Below are positions 10,435 to 20,485 of a DNA stretch of 64,000 nucleotides, in pieces. The notes beneath the pieces are model-generated. The model was given only the letters and a program-made list of their open reading frames with translations, was not told the origin of the DNA and made no database searches. The position numbers were made by a program, and so were the translations under genes. Position 1 is the first letter of the stretch. Each line of letters begins with the position of its first letter. Origin of the DNA: Haliea sp. (lineage in GTDB: Bacteria > Pseudomonadota > Gammaproteobacteria > Pseudomonadales > Halieaceae); the NCBI GenBank assembly GCA_002692965.1, contig NZNC01000029.1, positions 62,001 to 126,000 of the forward strand. Direction: 5' to 3'.

Positions 10435-11383
10435 CCCGGTCGTCGGGCAGGTAGTCGACCGCGGCCTCACCGGCCTCGTCGCTGGCGCTATCGTCCTCAC
10501 TGTCGCTGTCACTGTCTGAGCGCTCGACCACCGGCGTGCCGGCGAACTTGGCCAGCAGGCGGGCAATCGTGTCGCGCATGTCGTTGCGGTGCACGATCAT
10601 GTCGATGGCGCCGTGTTCGAGCAGGAACTCGCTGCGCTGGAAGCCCTTGGGCAGCTTCTGGCGGATGGTCTGCTCGATGATATTGGGCCCGGCGAAGCCC
10701 GCCCGGGCATCCGGCTCGGCGATGTTGACGTCGCCCAGCAGGGCCAGTGACGCGGACACACCGCCGTAGATCGGGTCGGTGAGTACGGAAAAATAGGGTA
10801 CACCCGCCTGCTTGAGGCGCTCCAGCACGGCGCTGGTCTTGGCCATCTGCATCAGCGAGATCAGGGCCTCCTGCATCCGCGCCCCGCCGGAGGCGGAGAA
10901 GCACACCAGGGGAATCTGCTCGCGCAGTGCCAGCTGGGCGGCGCGGGTAAATTTCTCCCCCACGGCGTAGCCCATGGAGCCGCCGTGGAAGGCAAACTCA
11001 AAGGCCACGCAAACCAGCGGCTGGCCCGCCAGGGTGCCGCGCATGGCGATCAGCGCATCCTTTTCCCCGGTTTCCTTCTGGGCCTGGGACAGGCGGTCGC
11101 GATAGCGCTTCTTGTCCTTGAACTTGAGCCGGTCCACCGGCTCGATGTCAGTGAAGATTTCCTCGCGACCATCCCGGTCGAGAAAGATGTCCAGTCGGCG
11201 CCGCGCACCAATGCGCATGTGATGGTCGCACTTGGGGCAGACATCGTCGTTGCGTTCCAGGTCGGGGCGGTAGAGCACCGCCTCGCACTTGACGCATTTC
11301 TTCCACAGACCTTCCGGCACGCTGGAGCGCTTGGCACCCTCCCTGCGCACACCGGACGGCAGAATCTTGTCAATCCAGCTCAT
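10427..11383 (-). CDS. accD: Acetyl-CoA carboxylase carboxyltransferase, beta subunit
   Basis: A 318-residue subunit of the carboxyltransferase that makes malonyl-CoA with AccA. The N-terminal zinc ribbon has Cys30, Cys33, Cys49 and Cys52 (CVKC, then CPKC). The carboxyltransferase core shows [11 protein letters not shown] and [16 protein letters not shown]. The C-terminus from about residue 290 is an acidic Ser/Asp/Glu-rich tail, longer than in E. coli (304 residues). There are 47 bp between trpA and accD; the stop overlaps folC by 8 bp. Confidence 0.96.
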   Translation of the reverse strand: MSWIDKILPSGVRREGAKRSSVPEGLWKKCVKCEAVLYRPDLERNDDVCPKCDHHMRIGARRRLDIFLDRDGREEIFTDIEPVDRLKFKDKKRYRDRLSQAQKETGEKDALIAMRGTLAGQPLVCVAFEFAFHGGSMGYAVGEKFTRAAQLALREQIPLVCFSASGGARMQEALISLMQMAKTSAVLERLKQAGVPYFSVLTDPIYGGVSASLALLGDVNIAEPDARAGFAGPNIIEQTIRQKLPKGFQRSEFLLEHGAIDMIVHRNDMRDTIARLLAKFAGTPVVERSDSDSDSEDDSASDEAGEAAVDYLPDDRDD

Positions 11384-11430
11384 GGCATCTCCCGCTTGCG
11401 AGGGCGTAGTATAAACGTCGCAGCGGTGCT

Positions 11431-12261
11431 CTAGGAAGCGATGCTGTCCAGTCCCCGGCGAATCGAGCCCATCAATCCGCTCGCGGCATCCAGCAAAGCA
11501 GCTTCCTGGCCCTCGGCATCGACATCCGCGACGGCGGCCGCGAGGTGGGTGACCAGGGCACTGCCCACCACGACGCCATTGGCCAGCTGACCGATGCGGG
11601 CGGCGGAGTCGGCGTCCTTGATGCCAAAGCCGACCGCCAGTGGCAGTTCGGTGTGGGCGCGGATGTGCGCCAGGTGTTCCGCGACGTCATCGACATCCAG
11701 GTGACCCGCGCCGGTGACACCCTTGAGGGCGACATAGTAAATAAAGCCACTGGCCTGTTCGACGATGGCGCGGATGCGTGCCTCGGGGGTGGTCGGCGCC
11801 ACCAGGAAGATGTTGTCCATCGCCACCCGGCGCAGTTCGCGGTTGAGGTCGGCCACTTCCTCGGGCGGCAGGTCGACGGTGAGCGCGGCGTCGACCCCGG
11901 CCTCCGCGGCGGCATCGGCAAAGGCCGCGTAACCCATGTGCTCCACGGGGTTGGCGTAGCCCATGAGCAGCACCGGGGTGTCGTTGTCCTGCTGGCGGAA
12001 TTCCGCCACCATCGCCAGCACGTCCCGCAGGCGGGTGTGGTGGGCCAGCGCCCGCTCGTGGGCCTGCTGGATCACCGGGCCCTCCGACATCGGGTCGGAG
12101 AAGGGGACGCCCAGCTCGATGATGTCCGCACCGGCACTCACCAGGGCGTGCATCAGGGGCACCGTGGCCGTCCGCGACGGGTCCCCGGCGACGATGTAGG
12201 GTATCAGTGCCCTGCGCCCCTCGGTGGCGAGTTGTGCAAACCGTCCCGCTATCCTGCTCAC
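11431..12261 (-). CDS. trpA: Tryptophan synthase alpha chain
   Basis: A 276-residue TIM-barrel subunit that cleaves indole-3-glycerol phosphate. The catalytic Glu49 is present in [11 protein letters not shown]. The position of the usual second catalytic acid, Asp60 (in LADGP of Salmonella), reads Glu here (PMSEGP), a conservative but notable change. Phosphate-binding glycines are seen in KGVTGAG and VGFGIKD. The gene follows trpB by 9 bp. Nothing else suggests loss of function. Confidence 0.95.
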   Translation of the reverse strand: MSRIAGRFAQLATEGRRALIPYIVAGDPSRTATVPLMHALVSAGADIIELGVPFSDPMSEGPVIQQAHERALAHHTRLRDVLAMVAEFRQQDNDTPVLLMGYANPVEHMGYAAFADAAAEAGVDAALTVDLPPEEVADLNRELRRVAMDNIFLVAPTTPEARIRAIVEQASGFIYYVALKGVTGAGHLDVDDVAEHLAHIRAHTELPLAVGFGIKDADSAARIGQLANGVVVGSALVTHLAAAVADVDAEGQEAALLDAASGLMGSIRRGLDSIAS

Positions 12262-12270
12262 TGCTGCTCC

Positions 12271-13491
12271 TTAGAAGTCGATACCGTCGATACTGGCCAC
12301 GGTGTGGATATCCTTGTCACCGCGACCGGAAAGATTGACCACGATGTTCTGCTCGGGGCTCATGCGCGCCGCCAGCTGCCCCGCCCAGGCCAGGGCGTGA
12401 CTGCTCTCCAGCGCCGGCATGATGCCTTCCGTGCGGGTCAGGTCGTGGAAGGCCCGCAGGGCTTCGTCATCGTTTACGGTCACGTAGTTGACCCGCCCGA
12501 CATCCTTCAGCCAGGCGTGCTCGGGGCCCACGCCGGGATAGTCGAGACCGGCGGACACCGAATGGGTGTGCAGGATCTGGCCGTCCTCGTCCTGCATCAG
12601 GTAGGTGCGGTTGCCGTGCAGGACACCGGGGGTGCCGGCGGTCAGGGGCGCGGCGTGCTCACCGGTGGCGACCCCGTGGCCGCCCGCTTCCACACCGTAC
12701 ATGGCGACGCCTTCATCCTCGAGGAAGGGGTGGAACAGGCCGATGGCATTGGAGCCACCACCGACGCAGGCCACCAGGGCATCCGGCAGGCGACCGGTCA
12801 GCTCCAGGCTCTGGGCGCGGGCTTCGCGGCCGATCACGCACTGGAAGTCCCGCACCAGCATGGGATAGGGGTGGGGGCCGGCAACGGTGCCGATGATGTA
12901 GAAGGTGTCGTCGACGTTGGTGACCCAGTCGCGCATCGCCTCGTTCATCGCATCCTTCAGAGTGCGCGAGCCGGAGGTCACCGGTACCACGGTGGCCCCC
13001 AGCAGCTTCATGCGGTAGACGTTGAGCGCCTGGCGGCGGACGTCTTCCTCGCCCATGAAGACATGGCACTCCAGGCCCAGGCGGGCGGCAATGGTCGCCG
13101 TGGCGACGCCGTGCTGGCCGGCGCCGGTTTCGGCGATCACACGCCGCTTGCCCATGTGCTTGGCCAGCAGCGCCTGGCCCACGGTGTTGTTCACCTTGTG
13201 GGCGCCGGTGTGATTGAGATCTTCCCGCTTGAGCCAGATGCGTGCGCCCCCGATACGGTCGGACCAGCGCTCGGCCTCATACAGTGGCGACGGACGGCCG
13301 ACGTAGTGCGCCAGGTCGCGATCCAGTTCGCGTTGGAACTCGGGATCGGCGGCGAGCCGGCGATAGAGTGTCTCCAGTTCGTCCAGGGCGGACATGAGAG
13401 TCTCGGCGACAAAGCGGCCGCCGTAGACGCCGAAACGCCCCTGGGCGTCGGGCACTGATGCGTAGGGCTTACTGCTGGTTTGCATAGTCAT
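12271..13491 (-). CDS. trpB: Tryptophan synthase beta chain
   Basis: A 406-residue PLP enzyme that joins indole and serine. The PLP lysine is in [10 protein letters not shown] near residue 99, the phosphate-binding loop is [10 protein letters not shown], and [15 protein letters not shown] marks the N-terminus. I chose ATG at 13491 because it overlaps the trpF stop (ATGA) and has AGGGA eight bases upstream; a second ATG two codons later is also possible. The long open frame upstream is a trpF shadow. In Pseudomonas trpBA lie elsewhere with trpI; here they join trpF as in many other proteobacteria. Confidence 0.96.
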   Translation of the reverse strand: MTMQTSSKPYASVPDAQGRFGVYGGRFVAETLMSALDELETLYRRLAADPEFQRELDRDLAHYVGRPSPLYEAERWSDRIGGARIWLKREDLNHTGAHKVNNTVGQALLAKHMGKRRVIAETGAGQHGVATATIAARLGLECHVFMGEEDVRRQALNVYRMKLLGATVVPVTSGSRTLKDAMNEAMRDWVTNVDDTFYIIGTVAGPHPYPMLVRDFQCVIGREARAQSLELTGRLPDALVACVGGGSNAIGLFHPFLEDEGVAMYGVEAGGHGVATGEHAAPLTAGTPGVLHGNRTYLMQDEDGQILHTHSVSAGLDYPGVGPEHAWLKDVGRVNYVTVNDDEALRAFHDLTRTEGIMPALESSHALAWAGQLAARMSPEQNIVVNLSGRGDKDIHTVASIDGIDF

Positions 13492-14132
13492 TGCTGCTGT
13501 CCCTGGCTGGCATCCGCGGCACGCACCGCGGCGATGAATTGCTGAATCCTGGCGGGATCCTTGACGCCCTTGCGGGCCTCTACCCCACCACTTACGTCCA
13601 CGGCGGCCGGTCGGACCTGCGCAATTGCCGAGGCGACGTTGTCGGCATCCAGCCCCCCGGCAAGCACCAGGGGGCGCGGCAGCTGCGCCGGAACGCGCGA
13701 CCAGTCGAAGCGCTCGCCGGTTCCCCCGGGCACTCCGGGCCGGTAGCTGTCGAGCAATAGCGCCCTGGCACCGGCGTAGCTGCCGGCCGCGGCGGTCAGG
13801 TCCAGGCCGGGCGCCACCCGCAGGGCCTTCATCCAGGGCCGCTGGAAGGCGGCACAGAAGTCCGCTGACTCCTCGCCGTGAAACTGCAGCCAATCTATCG
13901 GCACGGCGCGCAGAATGCCATGAATCGCGTCCTCGCTGGCGTCAACAAACAGGGCCACAACCGTGACAAAAGGCGGCAGGCTGGCGACAATCTCCCGGGC
14001 CTGCTCGAGGCTCACCGCGCGCGGTGACGGCGGGTAGAATACCAGGCCAATGGCGTCAGCCCCGGCGTCGGCCGCCACCCGGGCGTCGCGCACCGAGGTG
14101 ATGCCGCAGATCTTGATCAGGGTTCGCTGCAC
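13488..14132 (-). CDS. trpF: Phosphoribosylanthranilate isomerase
   Basis: A 214-residue TIM-barrel enzyme of tryptophan synthesis. The catalytic Cys is in [14 protein letters not shown] and the catalytic Asp in [10 protein letters not shown]. The C-terminal phosphate site is [11 protein letters not shown] with VDVSGGVEA. No ATG is in frame. I use GTG at 14132, which gives the family's usual N-terminus; a TTG at 14150 would add six residues. Neither has a good ribosome binding site. The stop overlaps the trpB start. Confidence 0.92.
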   Translation of the reverse strand: MQRTLIKICGITSVRDARVAADAGADAIGLVFYPPSPRAVSLEQAREIVASLPPFVTVVALFVDASEDAIHGILRAVPIDWLQFHGEESADFCAAFQRPWMKALRVAPGLDLTAAAGSYAGARALLLDSYRPGVPGGTGERFDWSRVPAQLPRPLVLAGGLDADNVASAIAQVRPAAVDVSGGVEARKGVKDPARIQQFIAAVRAADASQGQQQ

Positions 14133-14218
14133 GGTGGAAGGAGGACACAAGCGCTAAAAGCGGCATGATACCAGAGGCGCCGGCCGACTGTCTCCCGGTG
14201 CCGCGCATCCTGCTGCCA

Positions 14219-15058
14219 TTAGTCCGCCAGCCAGACCGGCCCGGGCGGGGTTGGCGGCAGGCCGAAGCCCGCGGGATAGTCGACATCCACCAGGTAGAGC
14301 CCGTCCGGTGGCGCGGTGTCGGCGGCGCGGGTGCGATCGCCGGCGGCGAGCAGCTCGGCGATCCAGTGCGGCTCCCGGATGCCGCGTCCGACCAGCATCA
14401 GGCTGCCGGCGATGTTGCGCACCATGTGGTGGAGGAAGGCATTGGCGCGAATATCGATGCACAGCAGCGCGCCGCGGCGCCAGACGCTGACCTCGTGCAC
14501 GCAGCGGAAGGGCGTATTCGACTGGCAGGCCGCGGCGCGGAAGGCGCTGAAGTCACGCTCTCCCGGCAGGTACTGGGCGGCATCGTGCATGCGCGCGGCG
14601 TCCAGTGGATGGCGCTGCCAGGTGACCCGACCGCTCAGGGCCGCCGCGTGTACGCTGCTGTTGAGAATAAGGTAACGGTAGCGGCGGGCGGTGGCGGAAA
14701 AACGCGCGTGAAAGTCCCCCGCGACCGGCTGCGCCCAGTGCAGCCTCAGGTCGTCGGGCAGCGCGCTGTTGCCGCCCATGACCCAGGCCTTGGGGCTGCG
14801 CGCGCTGGGCGCATCGAAATGCACGATCTGGGCATGCCCGTGGACCCCGGCATCGGTGCGCCCGGCGCAGTGCACGCGCACGGGCGCATCCGCCACCCTT
14901 GTCAGCGCCGCTTCCAGGGTCTGCTGGACGGTACGCCCCTCCCCCTGGGCCTGCCAGCCCCGAAAGGCCCCGCCGTGGTACTCCACGCGACAGGCCAGTC
15001 GGGTGCCGGCGGGAAGAGGGTCTGGGGAGAAGTGGGGGAAGGCCTGGGGGTCAGCCAA
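14219..15058 (-). CDS. truA: tRNA pseudouridine synthase A
   Basis: A 279-residue enzyme that makes pseudouridine at tRNA positions 38-40. The catalytic Asp lies in CAGRTDAGVHG near residue 63, preceded by the typical VEYHGGAFRGWQAQ; ANAFLHHMVRNIAG is also diagnostic. The open frame runs back to 15220, but that would overlap fimV by 170 bp. I place the start at a TTG (15056-15058) overlapping the fimV stop in TTGGCTGA, so re-initiation after FimV is likely. The fimV-truA-trpF order is conserved in Pseudomonas. Confidence 0.92.
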   Translation of the reverse strand: MADPQAFPHFSPDPLPAGTRLACRVEYHGGAFRGWQAQGEGRTVQQTLEAALTRVADAPVRVHCAGRTDAGVHGHAQIVHFDAPSARSPKAWVMGGNSALPDDLRLHWAQPVAGDFHARFSATARRYRYLILNSSVHAAALSGRVTWQRHPLDAARMHDAAQYLPGERDFSAFRAAACQSNTPFRCVHEVSVWRRGALLCIDIRANAFLHHMVRNIAGSLMLVGRGIREPHWIAELLAAGDRTRAADTAPPDGLYLVDVDYPAGFGLPPTPPGPVWLAD

Positions 15059-17543
15059 GCCGGTCCAGCAGCGTCCGGGCGTCCTGCTGCTGCTCCGCAC
15101 TGCCGACCTGGAGAACTTCCTCGAGGATTTCCCGGGCCCCCTCCTCGTCACCCATGTCGATGTAGGCGCGCGCCAGATCCAGCTTGGTTGCGATGGGGTC
15201 ACCGTCGTCGGCGAAGACAAAGTCGTCCTCGTCGCTGGTGGCGGGGCTGCTGTCCCGGGTCAGGTCGAGCTCCTCGTCGCCCTCTTCGATCTCCAGCCCG
15301 AGGAATTCGGGTTCGTCGTCGCCGACTGCCGGTACCTGCTCATCCAGGCCATCCCCGGGCGGGGACAGATCGGGCAGTTCCTCGCTCAGATCCTCCACCG
15401 GGTCCTCGCCGCTGCCGTACTCGCTCAGGTTGCCCTGGAAGTCGGAATCGGCCGCGGGCGGCCGGGCAAGGGCCTGCTCGCCACCCGTCGTACCCGCGTC
15501 CGGCCCGGCATCCTCCGCGGCGCCGTAGACAGCCGCGAGGTCGGCGGCCAAGTCGTCCGCTTCGGCAACTTCCGCTGGCTCTGCCCCGGCGGCTGCGGCA
15601 CCCCGGGACCCGTCGGCCCCCGGTGCCCCCGCGGTATCGCTGTCGGCTGGCGCGGCTTCGGCATCCCGATGGTCAAAGACCGCGCCACCGAGCATGAGGT
15701 TTTCCGCCGCTTCGATGCTGTCGCTGTCACCGATTCCGCGCAGGGCCTCGAGCTGCTCCTCGGCCTCCGCCCGGTTGCCGGTTTCCACCGCCAGCTCCAG
15801 CAGGCGCAGGCGGAAGGCGGCGTTGTCGGGGGCGGCGCTGATGGCCTTGCGCAGCAGCTCCATCGCCTGGGGAAAGCGACCGTAGGCGACATAGATGTCG
15901 GCTTCTGCCAGTGCATCGCTGGCCTCGACATCGGCCGCGTATTGATCGTGCTTGCGCTCGCCGTAGCCGCGCTGGGGGCCGGCGGCGGGCTTGCCGGGGG
16001 CGACGACAGGTGCTGCCGCGGCCATTTCCTCGTCCAGGTCGAGTTCCACGTCCTGGTCGCGCAGCTCGACACCGGCAAAGGCGTCGGAGCTGGACGCACC
16101 CTGACCGGCGGCGGCCCGGAGGCCCCCGGAGGCAGTGGCAGTGTCGGCCTTGTCCTCATCCGCTTCCCGGCGGCGCCAGGCCAGCAAGCCCAGTAGCACG
16201 GCAATCGCCGCGGCACCGAGGCCATACCACCAGAGGCGACTGCCCTCTTCCGCGTCCTCCACCACAGGCGTTGGCTGGGGGGTGACCACCTGGGTGTCGG
16301 CGGCGGGCCGGGCCCGGGCCTCGGCCAGGGCCGCCTGTAGCTCGGCAATCTGGGCGTCGCGCAGGGTGACCATGCGTTCGAGGGAAGCCAGCCGCTCGCC
16401 GAGACTGTTCAACTGGGACGCGAGAGCATCCCGTTCCTGCTCGGCGCGGGCCAGCTGCGCCTCCTGTTGCGGCGGCGCGCCTGCGGCAGCCTCCTCCGCC
16501 GCTGCACTGGCGGCGGTTGCAGGTGCGCCAGGCGCCTCTTCGCGCGCGGGATCGCGCCCCTCGCTGGCTTGTCCCGCGGGCACGGCCGCCGGCGCCGCTT
16601 CGGCGGGGGGCTGGGTGGCCGCGCCATCGTCACCGGAGGCCAGGCGCAGGGCGGCACGCGAGGCCTCGGGATCGGAGGCCCGGCCAGCGCGCCAGTCGGC
16701 GTTCTGCTGACGGATCTGTTCGCGGATGGCCTCGACGTCGGCGCGACTCATGTCATCGCGCTCGGGCAGGTAGATGATGTAACCGGCCTTGATCCGGTTG
16801 ATATTGCCGTCGATAAAGGCCTCGGGGTTCAGCCGCTGGATTTCCAGCATGGTCTGCTGTACCGAGGCGCCCTCGGGCCGCGCCCGCTGGGCGATGGTCC
16901 AGAGGGTTTCATCGCGGCGAATCATGTAGCGCGCACCGGGCTGGGGCTGATCCGCGGTACCCGCGCTGTAGGGGCGCTGCGGCATCTCTCCCGGTGCCAG
17001 CCCGGACGCGCGCAGGTCCACCCGGTCACCGCGGGTGGCGGCGGGCGTCGGCTCCGGCACGGCGGTGGTGGCGGAGGCCGGCGCGGCGGGCTCCTCCTCC
17101 TGCAGCTGCTCGCGGGCGGAAACCGTCCGCGAGCCCGGCAGCTGGGAGGGCGGATCCACCAGCACCGTGTAGTTGCGCAGCAGGCGGCCGGCGGGCCAGC
17201 GCGCCTCGAGAATGAAGTCCAGGTAGGGTTCGAGGACCGGGTCTTCCGAGGTCAGCAGGATCTCGCTGTTGCCCTGCTCGTCGAGGCGGACCTCGAACTT
17301 GATGCTGGTCAGGAAGTAGGCGCGCTCTACGCCGAGGCGATCGAAATCCTCGCTGGTCGCCAGACGCACCCGGATCTGGTCTTCGTGCAGGTTGCCGGCG
17401 TTGATCAGGTTGACACTGGCCCGCAGTGGCTCGTTGAGAAAGGAATGCAGGGTGATCTCACCCAGGCCGAGCGACCAGGCCGGTGCCACCTGCAGGTAAC
17501 CCACTGTGGCCAGGGCTGCTGCCAAAGTCCGTTTACGCGCCAT
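15051..17543 (-). CDS. fimV: FimV-family polar hub protein
   Basis: An 830-residue protein. It has a signal peptide (residues 1-24, ending AWSLGLG), the FimV N-terminal domain (about 25-135, with LGEITLHSFLNEPLRA), and a periplasmic LysM domain (about 203-255, ARYMIRRDETLWTIAQRA). An Ala/Pro/Glu linker and coiled coil precede a membrane helix near 434-452 (YGLGAAAIAVLLGLLAW). A long acidic cytoplasmic region follows, with a TPR-like block near 540-610 and the C-terminal FimV motif (about 775-830, IATKLDLARAYIDMGD). FimV organises the cell pole and type IV pili in Pseudomonas. It lies 140 bp downstream of asd and probably has its own promoter in that gap. Confidence 0.94.
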   Translation of the reverse strand: MARKRTLAAALATVGYLQVAPAWSLGLGEITLHSFLNEPLRASVNLINAGNLHEDQIRVRLATSEDFDRLGVERAYFLTSIKFEVRLDEQGNSEILLTSEDPVLEPYLDFILEARWPAGRLLRNYTVLVDPPSQLPGSRTVSAREQLQEEEPAAPASATTAVPEPTPAATRGDRVDLRASGLAPGEMPQRPYSAGTADQPQPGARYMIRRDETLWTIAQRARPEGASVQQTMLEIQRLNPEAFIDGNINRIKAGYIIYLPERDDMSRADVEAIREQIRQQNADWRAGRASDPEASRAALRLASGDDGAATQPPAEAAPAAVPAGQASEGRDPAREEAPGAPATAASAAAEEAAAGAPPQQEAQLARAEQERDALASQLNSLGERLASLERMVTLRDAQIAELQAALAEARARPAADTQVVTPQPTPVVEDAEEGSRLWWYGLGAAAIAVLLGLLAWRRREADEDKADTATASGGLRAAAGQGASSSDAFAGVELRDQDVELDLDEEMAAAAPVVAPGKPAAGPQRGYGERKHDQYAADVEASDALAEADIYVAYGRFPQAMELLRKAISAAPDNAAFRLRLLELAVETGNRAEAEEQLEALRGIGDSDSIEAAENLMLGGAVFDHRDAEAAPADSDTAGAPGADGSRGAAAAGAEPAEVAEADDLAADLAAVYGAAEDAGPDAGTTGGEQALARPPAADSDFQGNLSEYGSGEDPVEDLSEELPDLSPPGDGLDEQVPAVGDDEPEFLGLEIEEGDEELDLTRDSSPATSDEDDFVFADDGDPIATKLDLARAYIDMGDEEGAREILEEVLQVGSAEQQQDARTLLDRLG

Positions 17544-17683
17544 AACCCCGCCTTGTTATCGTCCTCAAGCTGGCTCCCCCTGCCCGTCATGCTGACTGCT
17601 CCAGTCCGACGGACTGTTGCCCCGGAAACTTCAGCAGCCCCCGGGGCGACCATACCACAGCAAGTATGTTTTAAGCCCGTGGC

Positions 17684-18709
17684 TTAATCAAGATAACGGG
17701 CAATCAGCACCTCGGCAATTTGCACGCTGTTGAGGGCCGCGCCCTTGCGCACGTTGTCGGAGACCACCCACAGGTCGAGGCCGCGGGGGTGGGAGATGTC
17801 CTCGCGGATGCGGCCGACGAAGACCGGGTCCTTGCCCGCGGATTCAGTAACCGCTGTCGGATAGCCGCCATCCTTGCGCTCGTCCATCACTGTCACACCG
17901 GGGGCGCCGGCGAGCAGCTCGCGGGCTTTTTCGGCGCTCAGCTTCTCGCGGGTCTCGATATGCACCGCCTCGGAGTGCCCGTAGAACACCGGCACGCGCA
18001 CGCAGGTGGGGTTGACCAGAATCGACTCGTCGCCGAGGATTTTCTGGGTTTCCCAGACCATCTTCATCTCTTCCCGGGTGTAGCCGTTGTCCTGGAAGGT
18101 GTCGATGTGCGGCAGGGCGTTGAAAGCGATCTGCTTGGGGTAGACCTCGCAGCTGATTTCCTGGCCGTTGAGCAGGCGCGCGGTCTGCCCGGCCAGCTCC
18201 TCGATGGCTTCCTTGCCGGTGCCGGACACCGCCTGGTAGGTGGCCACGTTGATGCGCTCGATGTGGGCGGCGTCGTGCAGCGGCTTCAGCGCCACCAGCA
18301 TGCCGATGGTGGAGCAGTTGGGGTTGGCGATGATATTGCGCGTGGTGTAACCGGCGATGGCGTCCGGGTTGACCTCGGGCACCACCAGGGGGATATCCGC
18401 GTCGCGACGGAACTGGGAGGTGTTGTCGATCACCACGCAACCGGCCGCGGCCGCCTTGGGCGCGAATTCCTCGGAAATGCTGCCGCCGGCGGAGAACAGG
18501 CCGATCTGCACCTGGCTGAAGTCGAAATCCGCCAGATCCTGGATGGTCACCTGCTTGCCGCGAAAGGTGATGGTCTTGCCGGCGGAGCGGGCGCTGGCCA
18601 GGGGGTAAATGTTTCCGACCGGGAAATTGCGCTCCTCGAGGATGGCGAGCATGGTTTCGCCCACGGCGCCGGTGGCACCGACGACGGCGACATCATAAAG
18701 CTTGCTCAT
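17684..18709 (-). CDS. asd: Aspartate-semialdehyde dehydrogenase
   Basis: A 341-residue NADP-dependent enzyme that makes aspartate semialdehyde for lysine, methionine, threonine and diaminopimelate. The Rossmann motif VVGATGAVGETML is at the N-terminus, the catalytic Cys in ANPNCSTIGM near residue 130, and the catalytic His in the GHSEAVHIET segment. It lies 36 bp downstream of leuB. The stop codon is inside a perfect 7-3-7 inverted repeat (17671-17687, TTAAGCC/GGCTTAA) with no T-run, so termination before fimV is not assured. Confidence 0.96.
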   Translation of the reverse strand: MSKLYDVAVVGATGAVGETMLAILEERNFPVGNIYPLASARSAGKTITFRGKQVTIQDLADFDFSQVQIGLFSAGGSISEEFAPKAAAAGCVVIDNTSQFRRDADIPLVVPEVNPDAIAGYTTRNIIANPNCSTIGMLVALKPLHDAAHIERINVATYQAVSGTGKEAIEELAGQTARLLNGQEISCEVYPKQIAFNALPHIDTFQDNGYTREEMKMVWETQKILGDESILVNPTCVRVPVFYGHSEAVHIETREKLSAEKARELLAGAPGVTVMDERKDGGYPTAVTESAGKDPVFVGRIREDISHPRGLDLWVVSDNVRKGAALNSVQIAEVLIARYLD

Positions 18710-18745
18710 AGTAGTCTCCTGTTTGCGTTGAATACTGGGGCTGGC

Positions 18746-19825
18746 TCAGGCGTCCAGGGCGGCGAGTACCGCGGCGCCCATCTCGGCGGTGGACACCGCC
18801 AGCTGACCCGCGGTGGCGATATCCGCCGTGCGCAGGCCCTGGTCCAGCACGCGGCTGACCGCCTGCTCGATGGCCTCCGCCGCGGCGGGTTCCGCCAGGC
18901 TGTAGCGCAGCATCATGGCCACCGAGAGAATGGTGGCCAGCGGGTTGGCGATGCCCTGCCCCGCGATGTCCGGCGCCGAGCCGTGGCAGGGTTCGTACAT
19001 GCCGCGACCGTCCTTGTCCAGCGAGGCCGAGGGCAGCATGCCGATGGAACCGGTGAGCATGGCCGCGGCGTCGGAGAGGATGTCACCGAACATGTTGCCG
19101 GTGACCAGCACGTCGAACTGCTTGGGTGCGCGCACCAGCTGCATCGCGGCGTTGTCGACGTACATGTGGCTGAGCTCGACGTCCGGGTACTCCTTGCCCA
19201 GCTCCTCCATGATTTCCCGCCACAACACCGTGACCTCGAGGACATTGCTCTTGTCTACCGAGCATAGACGACCGCCGCGCTGTTGCGCCAGGCGGAAGGC
19301 CAGGTGGCCGATGCGGCGGATTTCCGACTCGCGGTACACATAGGTGTTGAAACCTTCGCGCTCGCCGTTTTCCAGGGTGCGGATACCACGGGGCTCGCCG
19401 AAATAGATGCCGCCGGTCAGCTCGCGGACAATCAGGATATCCAGCCCGGCAACCAGCTCGGCCTTGAGGGAGGAAGCCTCCGCCAGCTGCGGGTAGAGCA
19501 GCGCGGGGCGCAGGTTGCCGAACAGCTCCAGCTCCTTGCGCAGGCCCAGCAGGCCGCGCTCCGGGCGCAGGTGCCGTTCGACCGAGTCCCACTTGGGGCC
19601 GCCCACGGCGCCGAGCAGGATGGCGTCCGCGGCGCGGGCCGCCGCCAGGGTCGCCTCCGGCAGCGGCGTGCCCTCGGCGTCGATCGCGTCGCCGCCGAGC
19701 AGGCCCTGTTCCAGGCTCAGCCCGAGGTCGAAGCGATCGTTCACCGCCTCCAGCACCTTGACCGCCTCGGCCATGATTTCCGGGCCGATGTAGTCCCCGG
19801 GCAATACCAGTATCCGTCTAGCCAC
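18746..19825 (-). CDS. leuB: 3-isopropylmalate dehydrogenase
   Basis: A 359-residue beta-decarboxylating dehydrogenase of leucine synthesis. Substrate arginines are in [23 protein letters not shown], the catalytic Tyr/Lys region in [10 protein letters not shown] and [11 protein letters not shown], metal ligands in [10 protein letters not shown] and GDILSDAA, and the NAD site in [18 protein letters not shown]. It follows leuD by 3 bp. Full length for the family. Confidence 0.96.
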   Translation of the reverse strand: MARRILVLPGDYIGPEIMAEAVKVLEAVNDRFDLGLSLEQGLLGGDAIDAEGTPLPEATLAAARAADAILLGAVGGPKWDSVERHLRPERGLLGLRKELELFGNLRPALLYPQLAEASSLKAELVAGLDILIVRELTGGIYFGEPRGIRTLENGEREGFNTYVYRESEIRRIGHLAFRLAQQRGGRLCSVDKSNVLEVTVLWREIMEELGKEYPDVELSHMYVDNAAMQLVRAPKQFDVLVTGNMFGDILSDAAAMLTGSIGMLPSASLDKDGRGMYEPCHGSAPDIAGQGIANPLATILSVAMMLRYSLAEPAAAEAIEQAVSRVLDQGLRTADIATAGQLAVSTAEMGAAVLAALDA

Positions 19826-19828
19826 GTG

Positions 19829-20485
19829 TCAGTGTCCTCTGTTGCCGGCGCCGAACAGCCAGGGCGCCTGTTGTTGCCAGCGCGCCTCGAAGCCGCGGAT
19901 GGTTTCCGCACTCTCCAGGGTCACGCCGATGTCGTCCAGCCCGTTGAGCAGGCAGTGCTTGCGAAAGGCGTCCACCTCGAAGGTAAAGGCCTCGCCGGCG
20001 GGCGTGGTCACCGTCTGTGCCGGCAGGTCCACCTGTAGCTGGTAACCCTCGGTCGCGTACAGTTCGCGGAACAGCTGCTCCACCGCCGCCTCGCTCAGCA
20101 CCACCGGCAGGATGCCGTTCTTGAAGCAGTTGTTGTAGAAAATGTCGGCGAAACTCGGCGCAATGATGCAGCGGAAGCCGTAGTCCTCCAGGGCCCAGGG
20201 TGCGTGCTCGCGGCTGGAGCCGCAGCCGAAGTTCTCCCGGGCCAGCAGCACGCTGGCGCCGCGATAGCGGTCCTGGTTCAGGGGGAAGTCCGGGTTCAGC
20301 GGACGCTGGCTGCAATCCTGCCCCGGCTGCCCTTCATCCAGGTAGCGCAGCTCGTCGAACAGGTTGGGGCCGAAGCCGCTGCGCTTGATCGATTTCAGGA
20401 ACTGCTTGGGAATGATCAGGTCGGTGTCGACGTTGGCCCGGTCCATCGGTGCGGCGAGCCCGTCGAGTACGGTAAATGCTTTCAT
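19829..20485 (-). CDS. leuD: 3-isopropylmalate dehydratase small subunit
   Basis: A 218-residue subunit of the isomerase that converts 2- to 3-isopropylmalate with LeuC. The family features [20 protein letters not shown] and [16 protein letters not shown] are present. The start at 20485 forms an ATGA overlap with the leuC stop; the longer frame upstream lies inside leuC and is rejected. Confidence 0.95.
   Translation of the reverse strand: MKAFTVLDGLAAPMDRANVDTDLIIPKQFLKSIKRSGFGPNLFDELRYLDEGQPGQDCSQRPLNPDFPLNQDRYRGASVLLARENFGCGSSREHAPWALEDYGFRCIIAPSFADIFYNNCFKNGILPVVLSEAAVEQLFRELYATEGYQLQVDLPAQTVTTPAGEAFTFEVDAFRKHCLLNGLDDIGVTLESAETIRGFEARWQQQAPWLFGAGNRGH

Noticed and set aside
17671-17687. 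Intrinsic terminator of asd
   Set aside because: The 7-3-7 inverted repeat at the asd stop has no T-run on the transcribed strand, so I did not list it as a terminator.
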